Below, piece after piece: positions 1 through 7,353 of a DNA stretch of 41,114 nucleotides. Where the stretch lies: assembly GCA_964580455.1 (NCBI GenBank), contig CAZOKO010000007.1:1-41114 (forward strand). Reading direction: 5' to 3'. Source of the DNA: CAZOKO01 sp964580455 (GTDB lineage: Bacteria > Desulfobacterota > WTBG01). Each line of letters starts with the position of its first letter. Position 1 is the first letter of the stretch. Below the pieces are notes generated by a model that was not told where the DNA came from, searched no databases, and saw only the letters and a list, made by a program, of their open reading frames with translations. The position numbers were made by a program, and so were the translations under genes.

Positions 1-2
1 AT

Positions 3-1610
3 CTGGCAAACAACATCAAATGCGGCAACTCACTCATTGGCCCTGACTTTTACGACGGTAAACAGCTTGCCCGCTTGCCCGGGCTTGGCCGAGCGCAGTC
101 AGGCCAGGGAGCGCAGCCAGGGATGAGCTTCTTCGATGAAGATGCAACATATCGAATAAATGCCTTTGATTGGAAAACCGAGTTTTCTGAGATTATGAAA
201 AAAGGCGGCTTCGATGCGGTGATTAGCAATCCGCCTTATATCCGCATCCAAGCAATGAAGGAATGGGCACCAATTGAGGTTGAATTTTATAAAAAGCGCT
301 ACGTCAGTGCCAGTAAGGGTAATTATGACATTTACGTAGTATTTGTAGAAAATGGCTTGAAGCTTCTAAATGAGCGCGGACTATTGGGTTTTATTCTGCC
401 ACACAAGTTCTTCAATGCAAAATATGGTGAATCTTTACGTGCTTTACTGGCAGAAGGAAAACATTTAAATGATATAGTTCACTTTGGCCATCAGCAAGTT
501 TTCTCTGGAGCAACCAATTATACCTGTTTGCTTTTCCTCACGCGAGCAAGCAATAAACAATTTCAATTTGCGAAGGTAGATGATTTAATTGCATGGCGTA
601 ATGTTGGCAAGACTGCAACAGACAAAATATCCGCTGCCAAGGTTACTTCTGAAGATTGGAATTTTGTTGTGGGTAAAGGGGGTGATTTGTTTGAGCGACT
701 GTGTGAAATGCCGGTCAAGTTAGAAAATGTTACAAGTCGTATTTTCCAAGGTCTCAAGACCGGAGCCGACAAAATTTACATTGTTGAAGAAATGGAACGC
801 AAGAAAAACAGAATTAAAGTGTACTCTAAAGAAAAATGTGATGAATATTGGCTTGAGTCTGATTTGTTATACCCTTTAATCAAAGGAGGTGACAGTAGAC
901 GTTTCTGTTTGTCTCGAACCAATCGACTGATTCTCTTTCCATACTTATCTCAAAGTGAAGGTTCTTCTATTGAACTTATTCCTCAATCAACTTTGAAAGA
1001 TCACTATGCTCTCACTTGGACATATCTTACAGACAACAAGGACTATCTGGAAAACCGTGAAGGAGGAATAATGCGTGGTAAAAGGTGGTTCGCCTATAGC
1101 CGCAATCAAGCACTGGATTTAATACCACTACCAAAGATATTCACACCAGATATAGCTGCACGTGCATCATTTTCCTTAGACGAAATAGGCAAGGTATTCT
1201 TCACTGGAGGAGTTGCAGGTGGATATGGAATTCTTGTTTTACCAGAATATTCACGTGAATATGTATTGGGCCTACTGAATAGCAAATTATTGGAATGGTT
1301 CATCCGCCAGTCAGCCACACAAATGCGCGGTGGATATTATAGTTACGAGTCACGTTTCATACGGCATCTTCCTATACACCCCATAGACTTATTTGATTCC
1401 ATCAACAAAGCCCGACATGATCAGATAGTGAAAATGGTTACACGAATGCTAGATCTGAACAAGCAACTGCCAAAGTCTAGAACACCACAATCTAAAACAG
1501 TCATCCAGCGTCAAATTGAGACCACTGACCGACAGATTGATGAGCTAGTATATGAACTGTATGACTTAACAAAGGAGGAGATTAAGATTGTGGAATCTAG
1601 TACCAAGTAA
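3..1610 (+). CDS. Type IIG restriction-methyltransferase (Eco57I/TaqI-like), C-terminal part, cut by window edge
   Basis: The frame is open from the first bases, so the N-terminal half lies outside the window. The first residues (NIKCGNSLIG) and the NPPY amino-methyltransferase motif at 228-239 are typical of Eco57I-family N6-adenine methyltransferases, in which methylation, target recognition and often cleavage share one chain. The part after about nt 750 resembles the TaqI-type C-terminal specificity domain, including a region around GVAGGYGILVLP and LLNSKLLEWFI. Family members are commonly about 900-1100 residues, so roughly half is visible; the nuclease domain, if present, would be upstream. 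A GC-rich in-frame insert (about 67-123) encodes a Gly/Gln/Ala-rich stretch just after the NSLIG segment. The nuclease-like gene downstream suggests a defence context. The family call is firm; cleavage activity cannot be judged from this fragment. Confidence 0.85.
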   Translation: MANNIKCGNSLIGPDFYDGKQLARLPGLGRAQSGQGAQPGMSFFDEDATYRINAFDWKTEFSEIMKKGGFDAVISNPPYIRIQAMKEWAPIEVEFYKKRYVSASKGNYDIYVVFVENGLKLLNERGLLGFILPHKFFNAKYGESLRALLAEGKHLNDIVHFGHQQVFSGATNYTCLLFLTRASNKQFQFAKVDDLIAWRNVGKTATDKISAAKVTSEDWNFVVGKGGDLFERLCEMPVKLENVTSRIFQGLKTGADKIYIVEEMERKKNRIKVYSKEKCDEYWLESDLLYPLIKGGDSRRFCLSRTNRLILFPYLSQSEGSSIELIPQSTLKDHYALTWTYLTDNKDYLENREGGIMRGKRWFAYSRNQALDLIPLPKIFTPDIAARASFSLDEIGKVFFTGGVAGGYGILVLPEYSREYVLGLLNSKLLEWFIRQSATQMRGGYYSYESRFIRHLPIHPIDLFDSINKARHDQIVKMVTRMLDLNKQLPKSRTPQSKTVIQRQIETTDRQIDELVYELYDLTKEEIKIVESSTK

Positions 1611-1628
1611 CTAAAACTTGTCATGTTA

Positions 1629-1670
1629 ACTCACCAAATAAAAATTATTTGGAGATGAGTGACGAACTCA
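1629..1670 (+). other. Two mutually exclusive hairpins in leader of the nuclease-like gene
   Basis: The arms ACTCA (1629-1633) plus CCAAATAA (1634-1641) pair with TTATTTGG (1645-1652) plus TGAGT (1656-1660), with a three-base bulge. TGAGT can instead pair with ACTCA at 1666-1670. No T-run follows, so this is not a standard terminator. A regulatory role is only inferred. Confidence 0.3.
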
Positions 1671-1744
1671 CAGCGCTCTTTTAACAGAAGATTAATAGTG
1701 GGTTAAGAGTGTAAAGATCAAAAAAATGTATTGAGAGGTTCATT

Positions 1745-2770
1745 ATGATCATCCTTCAGAACAGCAGGAAATTTAACGAATACAAATACAAGTTTGAAGA
1801 TAAATTCGAGAAAGATATTGTTGACTCACATAGTAACTTCTTTGGTGCTGCAACAATCTATATAGATGCAAAAAAGAAAATCGGATCTCAATCACTAGGC
1901 AATACTATACCCGATGGATTTCTTTTTGATATGTCTGATCCGGAAAGTTGCGAGTTTTATCTGGTTGAGGTAGAATTAGAAAGCCATGATTTCTATAAGC
2001 ACATTTTTCCACAGATAACTAAATTTTTCGCTTTTTTCAAGAATAGCAAACGCCAAAAAGAACTCGTCGAAAAACTCTTTTCAACAATAAACACAGACAC
2101 CAACCTTAAAAAACAGTTCAAAAAATATCTGGGAGAACAAGAAGTTTTTAAGTTTCTAAACGATGTTATAGACAATAGTCAAAACATACTTCTTATCATA
2201 GATGGAGAGAAACCAGAGCTGCCTGAGATAATGGATACCTATTCAGATACATGGGGCAAGATGGTAAAGGTTATGACTGTAAAGAAGTACGCATCTGGCA
2301 GTGATTACATTTTCACAGTACATCCTGAATTTGAAACCATTGAATATTCTTATCAAGACGCTCCCTCTGAGGATGAGACTTCGAGTATAACCTATTCTGA
2401 GGAATTTCATTTAGAAAGTGTCAGGGCTAATGTCAAGGCTATTTATGAGACACTTAAGAAAAGAGTAGAGGAGATAGATACTTCTATTATCTTTAATCCT
2501 CAAAAGTATTACATATCGATAAAATGTTCGAAGAACATTGTCTTCATTAAACTCAGGAAGAAAAAGCTACGACTCACCATAATGTTACCTGAAGAAGAGA
2601 TTCGGGAAAGAATCAAGAAGCATAGCGTAAAGTCGCTCTCGGAACCAGTTCAAAATTTTTACAATGGTCCATGTGCTGCTGTGGACATTGAGAACTTACG
2701 TGATATTGATGAAATAGTTGATGTTATTAAGAGTCTGATAGAAAAAAACTCATCCGAGACCACATCTTAG
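1745..2770 (+). CDS. Nuclease-like protein with DUF5655-type C-terminal domain
   Basis: 341 residues, preceded by GAGAGG about 7 nt upstream. Residues about 50-100 read like a PD-(D/E)xK-type core: a PDG at 56-58 (Asp57), then a strand FYLVEVELE with E75-V-E77, then an amphipathic helix starting near Gln90. The usual catalytic Lys is absent from the ExE position, so activity is uncertain. Residues about 225-335 match the pattern of the DUF5655 domain, often found at the C-terminus of predicted nuclease or transport-like proteins: a YYIS strand, a basic stretch, a hydrophobic strand ending in Leu-Pro, and a late DIENLRDIDEIVDVI segment. The gene sits 134 nt behind a type IIG restriction-modification gene, which fits a defence or DNA-processing role. 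That role is inferred from context; family membership comes from pattern recognition only. Confidence 0.6.
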   Translation: MIILQNSRKFNEYKYKFEDKFEKDIVDSHSNFFGAATIYIDAKKKIGSQSLGNTIPDGFLFDMSDPESCEFYLVEVELESHDFYKHIFPQITKFFAFFKNSKRQKELVEKLFSTINTDTNLKKQFKKYLGEQEVFKFLNDVIDNSQNILLIIDGEKPELPEIMDTYSDTWGKMVKVMTVKKYASGSDYIFTVHPEFETIEYSYQDAPSEDETSSITYSEEFHLESVRANVKAIYETLKKRVEEIDTSIIFNPQKYYISIKCSKNIVFIKLRKKKLRLTIMLPEEEIRERIKKHSVKSLSEPVQNFYNGPCAAVDIENLRDIDEIVDVIKSLIEKNSSETTS

Positions 2771-3191
2771 TGATATTTACAAACAATATAATGTTGCAGC
2801 ACTCGATGCTGAAATCCAGTGTTAAATTCCCTGATTGTATCAATAGCCGATGTTTGAAAAACAAAGGGGTCTACACATTTAACAAAAAGAGCGGGATTTT
2901 GGTTCTGAAGATAACTTGATGTAGTATGATGCAGGATGCAAGATGAAAATAGTCCATGGCCAATGGTCCGCAGTTCACAGATAAGGACAGGAAGCAGCTA
3001 ATAAATAATAAGGAAAAGCAATAAAAAACTTCAGCTCTTTATCATTGCAGTTACAAAGGGATCTGGGAAAAAGACCTTTGCACTGCCAGTGGTAGTTTAA
3101 CTTGATTTATTAAGCATCAGAAAATCGCTGATGCATCGTATAACGGTTTTATCCAGGCCTTAGGATTTCACGATCTATTATTGAGGTGTCT
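2771..3191. other. Gene-free stretch with heptad array and hairpins
   Basis: I see no credible gene here. It contains a degenerate 7-bp-period array at 2925-2994, an imperfect hairpin at 3047-3086 (GCAGT/ACTGC outer and CAAAGG/CCTTTG inner arms) and a 7-bp hairpin GCATCAG/CTGATGC at 3114-3134. Neither hairpin is followed by a T-run. Confidence 0.6.
2925..2994. repeat. Degenerate heptad-period array (locus 1)
   Basis: The stretch can be cut into ten consecutive 7-mers, most ending in G: TATGATG, CAGGATG, CAAGATG, AAAATAG, TCCATGG, CCAATGG, TCCGCAG, TTCACAG, ATAAGGA, CAGGAAG. Neighbouring units resemble each other more than distant ones, as expected of a decayed short tandem repeat. Similar heptad arrays occur at 8855-8944 and 25837-25892. 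They recall the short tandemly repeated repetitive (STRR) sequences known from cyanobacteria. Confidence 0.6.
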
Positions 3192-3470
3192 ATGAAAATA
3201 AAAAAAAGATCAAACCGTTTTTATAACACATCACTATATGGATACCCACAGATTCGAGTATATCACAAGAGAGGATCCGGGAAGAAATGTCCACGCTATC
3301 TTTTGAAATGCGGATGTTGTAAAGAAAAAGTGGAGATATACTATAGTGACGATGGTCTTGAGATAAATGGCGTCAATGGTGCAATTGAGGACTGGCGTAA
3401 TATCCTATTACCTCTTCTATTGATTGAAGAAAAGGGAGGCAAACTTGTTGCCAGGAAGGTACCAAAATAA
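3192..3470 (+). CDS. Small conserved-looking protein with CGCC motif, function unknown
   Basis: About 92 residues, basic N-terminus. I chose ATG 3192 because GAGG at 3183-3186 lies 5 nt upstream; a GTG at 3186 is possible but would overlap that site. The middle carries CPRYLLKCGCCKEKVEIYY, so four cysteines cluster within about 14 residues and could bind a metal, followed by EINGVNGAIEDW and a Leu-rich C-terminal segment. I recognise the pattern from hypothetical proteins in other uncultured-bacterium genomes but cannot name a family. It stands alone, with no operon partner on the same strand. A zinc-ribbon-like fold is only a guess from the cysteines. Confidence 0.65.
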   Translation: MKIKKRSNRFYNTSLYGYPQIRVYHKRGSGKKCPRYLLKCGCCKEKVEIYYSDDGLEINGVNGAIEDWRNILLPLLLIEEKGGKLVARKVPK

Positions 3471-3561
3471 AAGAAGGAAATCACAACGAGTCACTACACC
3501 GGAACAGATTTCAAGCGCTCTATCCGTTCAGTAAACCCATCGTTTTATTGGTCTCTGTTTT

Positions 3562-3837
3562 TCAAGCTACTTCAAGCCGAAGACGTTTCCCGAGAGCGTT
3601 TGCAAAATTTTCCAGAGTAGATAGTTTGATGTCTTCTGCATGATTCTCAATTCTGGAGATAGCAGATTTCTTTGTTTTCAACCTGGCCGCAAGTTCTTCC
3701 TGTGTCAGACCTGCGTTCTCACGTGCTTGTTTTAACAACACCCCAATTTTAAATTGTTCGTATCCTGAATCAAAATTTTTTGCAAATTTAGGATCTCGTG
3801 CCTTGCGTTTCTTTATATACTTTTTAAGATCGCTCAC
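3562..3837 (-). CDS. XRE-family antitoxin (HigA-type)
   Basis: 91 residues starting at GTG 3837, with a strong AAGGAGG at 3846-3852, 8 nt upstream. An N-terminal segment (about 1-30), likely the toxin-contacting part, is followed by a helix-turn-helix of the Xre/Cro type (residues about 32-86: LLKQARENAGLTQEELAARL, then KSAISRIENH). The start overlaps the toxin stop by four bases (GTGA), so the two are translationally coupled in toxin-first order, as in HigBA-type modules. Antitoxins of this group neutralise the toxin and repress the shared promoter, which here would lie beyond the scaffold gap. Confidence 0.88.
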   Translation of the reverse strand: MSDLKKYIKKRKARDPKFAKNFDSGYEQFKIGVLLKQARENAGLTQEELAARLKTKKSAISRIENHAEDIKLSTLENFANALGKRLRLEVA

Positions 3838-4135
3838 TTTTTCTTCCTCCTTAGATAATGGTGTTTGCGTTCTTGAGCAATTTTGATGTCATGCTTTGGT
3901 ATTTTTTGAGTTTTCTTTTGGAATCCGTGAGTCAAAACTATCAAATTAGACCCATCAAAAAATCCGAGGAATCGGAAGATACTCGATCCTGCTGTGACTC
4001 TGATCTCCCAAAGGTCATCTGTATCTACTATTTTCTTAAAATATTGAGCAGGAACAAAAGCTAGATCCTCTACAAGTTTTAAGACCCAGGCTACTTTCTG
4101 GGCTTGTTTAGGCGACAGCGTGTCAAGAAAATCGT
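3834..4135 (-). CDS. RelE/HigB-type toxin (phage-derived Gp49-like), N-terminus lost in assembly gap
   Basis: Reading the minus strand from the gap edge gives 99 in-frame residues from DFLDTLSPKQAQKVAWVL to a TGA at 3836-3834. The segments LWEIRVTAGSSIFRFLGFF and HGFQKKTQKIP, followed by a basic A-x-E-R-K-x-x-Y tail, are the hallmark of the Gp49-like (PF05973) branch of RelE-superfamily ribosome-dependent mRNA interferases. Typical members have 105-120 residues, so only about 10-20 residues plus the start codon are missing, within or just beyond the N-run. The stop overlaps the antitoxin start. No complete open frame exists because of the gap; nothing in the visible part suggests a pseudogene. 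Confidence 0.85.
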
Positions 4136-4235
4136 NNNNNNNNNNNNNNNNNNNNNNNNNNNNNNNNNNNNNNNNNNNNNNNNNNNNNNNNNNNNNNNNN
4201 NNNNNNNNNNNNNNNNNNNNNNNNNNNNNNNNNNN
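4136..4235. other. Assembly gap (100 N)
   Basis: Exactly 100 consecutive N, the conventional filler for a scaffold join of unknown size. It interrupts the toxin gene and separates the accessory region from the rest. On the far side a minus-strand ATG at 4260, preceded by GGGAGGGAGA, could open a frame into the gap, but only eight codons are visible. Confidence 0.95.
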
Positions 4236-4376
4236 CCCATGGAGACTTCTCAGATGTCATTCTCTCCCTCCCCTTGGCAAAAAACTTCCCTTTACAATCA
4301 CCATAAGAATTGGTAAGCTTAACTCATAAGTAACCAACCAGGCAATGGTATTAATCCAAAATATGAGAGAGGTAGA

Positions 4377-4874
4377 ATGGAATCCATACATGAAGACTTA
4401 GTTGAAGAAACGTGGGAAGAAGTTGCTGGGTTCACTCCAGATCAGATAAATAAAATGATGCAAAAGGTGAGTAAGGAGCAACCACCACTTTTGGCTTTTA
4501 TTGTAGAATTCACTGAAGAGCTTGATCAGGAAGTTAAGGAACTTGCAATCTATATGTTTTTTAATGTTTATCGGATGTTCCGCAAAGGGTTTGGGAAGAA
4601 AATCAAACTAATTTCACCTGATGAGGTCATTGAGTGTTATGAATCCAATGAAGAACTTATGCAAAGTCTGGAAGGTGCTCATGATAAATTTTTTGACAGA
4701 ATTGCCAGAGTTCAGGTTTCCAGTCAGCCGTTTGTTATGAAATTTGTAGTAGAAACCCTGCTTGAACCACCTGAAGTTGAAGATGCAATAGAATTAACTG
4801 ATGAAGATATAGGTTTCCTCTTCCTATTGCTTAAAACTGTGGTTGACATCCTCAACGATAAGACTGATGTGTAA
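4377..4874 (+). CDS. Acidic alpha-helical hypothetical protein
   Basis: 165 residues, strongly acidic, with GAGAGG shortly before the ATG. I do not recognise the family. It looks entirely helical: an N-terminal acidic stretch (1-35), a hydrophobic helical segment LAIYMFFNVYRMFRKGF (about 56-72) and a C-terminal helix DIGFLFLLLKTVVDIL (about 143-158). These are amphipathic rather than clear membrane spans. It has no signal peptide and no cysteine-based metal site. It stands alone after the scaffold gap and converges with the ABC permease gene, its stop lying 10 nt from that gene's stop. Confidence 0.65.
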   Translation: MESIHEDLVEETWEEVAGFTPDQINKMMQKVSKEQPPLLAFIVEFTEELDQEVKELAIYMFFNVYRMFRKGFGKKIKLISPDEVIECYESNEELMQSLEGAHDKFFDRIARVQVSSQPFVMKFVVETLLEPPEVEDAIELTDEDIGFLFLLLKTVVDILNDKTDV

Positions 4875-4884
4875 GAAATAGAGG

Positions 4885-6582
4885 TCAGATTTCCAGGCTG
4901 GCCAACTTCTTTAATCCCAGCTTCATAGGCAGGATAAAGGCGAGAATATTTAATATAAGAGCCATAAAAAGAAGAAGAACAATTTCTGTCAATTCTCCTC
5001 CTGTCAAAGGAAGACTCCTGAGCTTTGACATAAAAAAGAGATAAACAGGACGTGCCTCCAGGATAACCACCAGGCCGACAAATGACACCGCCGTAATCAT
5101 ATACATCATACCACCAAAGCCTGTTGCAATCTGCGAAACATTCTCTGCTTTAAATCGAGGGAACCAGGCACCAAAACCTATTCCTAAGCTGGTAATGCCA
5201 AAGGTCATGCCACCTATGGTAATAGCTGAAAGCCATATCATAAAATTAGTTGCATTCATTAATATGTCAGTCGTGATGATCAGGAATTCTGCTGGAATCA
5301 GCAGGAAGAAGAAGTTTACCCAGAACTTACTCCAAACCAATTTTCGCAGTTCCAGGGGCGAGGACTTGACAATCCAGAAAGACCTTCCCTCCAGGCTGAT
5401 GCTTGGAAATGTGAAGCGAACTGCAATTGCAGAAATAACAAAGGCAGCCAGACCAAGGTTGACGAAAGAAAGCAAATTCTCAAGATAAAAGGTTGGCATT
5501 GGCGACTTCTCTAAAGGAAGCACACTGAAGTTGTATATGTAGATAATAACGAGCGCACAAATAAGAAACAACTGAGGCCACTGGTTAGTATCACGCAAAA
5601 ACGTTTTAAGGTCTTTGAGTACAATAACCCTGGTCTGGACAGGAAAAGGTTTAAGCACTGTTTCCAAGATGCAATTTACAACCCTTGACCGGGATAACCT
5701 GGCTGACTTAGCCTCCTGGGCCTTTGACCACGCATCATAGTAAATCCTCTTAAAAACCCATTCCCCAATTACTACAAACGCCAGCCCTGTACTCCAAAGC
5801 AAAAGGAGAAAGAATTCCCAGTCCTCAGAATTGCCAAAGAGGAAAGGAGTGATGGCATTGGCAGCCCACTGACTTGGAATAAGTGGCGAGGTCGGTGTCT
5901 TTAAATTGGAAATGTAATCCATTACCAGGTAGAAACTTTCGGGATCCACCAATCTTTCCGGCTGAAGAAATCTTATAAACAGGAATACCCCCACAACCAG
6001 AAAGATGGACGCAAGCAGGATGATGTCTTTCAATCGACGAGCTGGGAAGATATAGACCAGAAGGAGTATTAGAATAATCCCTAAAGCGGCAGACAACATG
6101 AGAAATGGAACAATTACTCCTAAAAGATTAAGATAATAAAAGAGTGAGGCATTATAGACTAAACCGTAAGCTAAAAAGACAGGAAAGCTGAAAAAGAGTA
6201 CAGTCCATGAACTATTGACTACATTTTCGATAAACCTTCCTGCATAAAGACTTGAAGGATTCATGGGAAGAGAATTTAGAAGTTGCAGATCATCCGATAA
6301 GAAGTAAGTGGAGAGGGCAGTAATGACGTTACTGAAAATCAAAAGAGAAAAGAAGGTGAGAAAAACCATGGAAAGCAGCTTCGAGGCAAGAAGGGCACCA
6401 ATAACCTCGATGCTGGAAAAATATCTTAAGACCCTGAAAAATACCAGAAAGCTACCAAACCAGAAGAGCAAACCGATTGAGAAAAATATGATGACGCGAA
6501 GGAGTCTCTTCTTCTCCTCCTGTCTCGAAGAATTTTTATAGGAAAGGATTTTTGTTTTGAGGAGAAGAATAATCTCGCGCAT
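4885..6582 (-). CDS. ABC-2-type transporter permease (large, two-domain)
   Basis: About 565 residues with some 12 hydrophobic segments in two similar halves, separated by a cytoplasmic loop around residues 270-320 rich in basic residues. This is the layout of the putative ABC-2-type exporter permeases paired with single-ATPase systems. I prefer ATG 6582 (AAAGGTGAG just upstream) over GTG 6591. It begins 12 nt behind the ABC ATPase stop, so the two should form one transporter. A mid-protein segment after TM6 (FPSISLEGRSFWIVKSSPL) resembles the conserved linker of this permease family. The substrate cannot be read from sequence; the transglutaminase-like gene upstream suggests an envelope or peptide substrate. 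Confidence 0.82.
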   Translation of the reverse strand: MREIILLLKTKILSYKNSSRQEEKKRLLRVIIFFSIGLLFWFGSFLVFFRVLRYFSSIEVIGALLASKLLSMVFLTFFSLLIFSNVITALSTYFLSDDLQLLNSLPMNPSSLYAGRFIENVVNSSWTVLFFSFPVFLAYGLVYNASLFYYLNLLGVIVPFLMLSAALGIILILLLVYIFPARRLKDIILLASIFLVVGVFLFIRFLQPERLVDPESFYLVMDYISNLKTPTSPLIPSQWAANAITPFLFGNSEDWEFFLLLLWSTGLAFVVIGEWVFKRIYYDAWSKAQEAKSARLSRSRVVNCILETVLKPFPVQTRVIVLKDLKTFLRDTNQWPQLFLICALVIIYIYNFSVLPLEKSPMPTFYLENLLSFVNLGLAAFVISAIAVRFTFPSISLEGRSFWIVKSSPLELRKLVWSKFWVNFFFLLIPAEFLIITTDILMNATNFMIWLSAITIGGMTFGITSLGIGFGAWFPRFKAENVSQIATGFGGMMYMITAVSFVGLVVILEARPVYLFFMSKLRSLPLTGGELTEIVLLLFMALILNILAFILPMKLGLKKLASLEI

Positions 6583-6594
6583 GGCACTCACCTT

Positions 6595-7353
6595 TTAAAA
6601 CCTTAATGCTTCAACTACTCTTCTAACTTCCTCTCCACCGGTAAGCTTAAAGAAGACAGACTCCAGCTTTTCCTCATCACTTCCCACCCTTTCTCTTAAC
6701 TCTTTCATATTTCCAACAGTTATGATTTTCCCTTCCTGAATAATCGCAATACGATCGCATACTTCTTCAGCAATTTCCAGGGTGTGAGTAGACATGAAAA
6801 TAGTACCACCCTTATCGCAAAAACCCCTGAATATCTCTTTCACCAGTTTGGCACCTTTAGGGTCAAGTCCCACCATGGGTTCATCAACAATAATCAACTT
6901 TGGCTGATGAAGGAAGGCCGATGCCATTACCAGTCGCTGTTTCATACCATGAGAAAAACTCTCAATCAGTTCATCTTGCCAATCAGCAAGGCCGAAAAGG
7001 CCAAAGAGATAATCTATTTTGCCCTCAACCCCGTTTGAGGAAAGATTATATAATCCAGCAATAAACCTTAAAAACTCTAAAGCAGTTAATTTTTCGTAGA
7101 GAAAAGGCCGATCCGGAATAAACCCAATCACCTTTTTAGCTTGACTGGGATTTTCTGCTAAATCCCATCCATCGATAATCACCCTTCCGCTGCTAGGTTT
7201 AATTAATCCCGCCATCATCTTGATAGTAGTAGTTTTCCCTGCACCGTTAGGACCCAGAAATCCAAAGACCTCCCCTGGATTCACTTTAAGGTTAATACTA
7301 TCAACCGCAATGAGATTACCAAATCGCTTGCCAAGATCTATTAATTGAATCAT
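6595..7353 (-). CDS. ABC transporter ATP-binding protein
   Basis: 252 residues, full length for a single ABC ATPase. Walker A is GPNGAGKTT (34-42), the signature is a SHGMKQ variant of LSGGQ (135-140), Walker B is LIIVDEP (154-160) and the switch His is H191 (MSTHT). The SHGMKQ form is typical of ATPases paired with ABC-2 permeases. The ATG overlaps the transglutaminase stop as ATGA (7350-7353), so translation is coupled, and the permease gene follows directly. It should power export of an unknown substrate at the inner membrane. Confidence 0.93.
   Translation of the reverse strand: MIQLIDLGKRFGNLIAVDSINLKVNPGEVFGFLGPNGAGKTTTIKMMAGLIKPSSGRVIIDGWDLAENPSQAKKVIGFIPDRPFLYEKLTALEFLRFIAGLYNLSSNGVEGKIDYLFGLFGLADWQDELIESFSHGMKQRLVMASAFLHQPKLIIVDEPMVGLDPKGAKLVKEIFRGFCDKGGTIFMSTHTLEIAEEVCDRIAIIQEGKIITVGNMKELRERVGSDEEKLESVFFKLTGGEEVRRVVEALRF

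Noticed and set aside
2791..2919. Small plus-strand frame of about 42 codons
   Set aside because: No ribosome site and no recognisable composition; likely chance.
3114..3134. Hairpin GCATCAG/CTGATGC as a terminator
   Set aside because: No T-run follows on either strand.
3858..4064. Plus-strand open frame opposite the toxin
   Set aside because: The minus strand here encodes a clear HigB-type toxin; the plus-strand frame is its shadow.
4236..4260. Start of a minus-strand gene MTSEKSPW entering the gap
   Set aside because: A ribosome-site-like GGGAGGGAGA is present but only eight codons are visible before the N-run.
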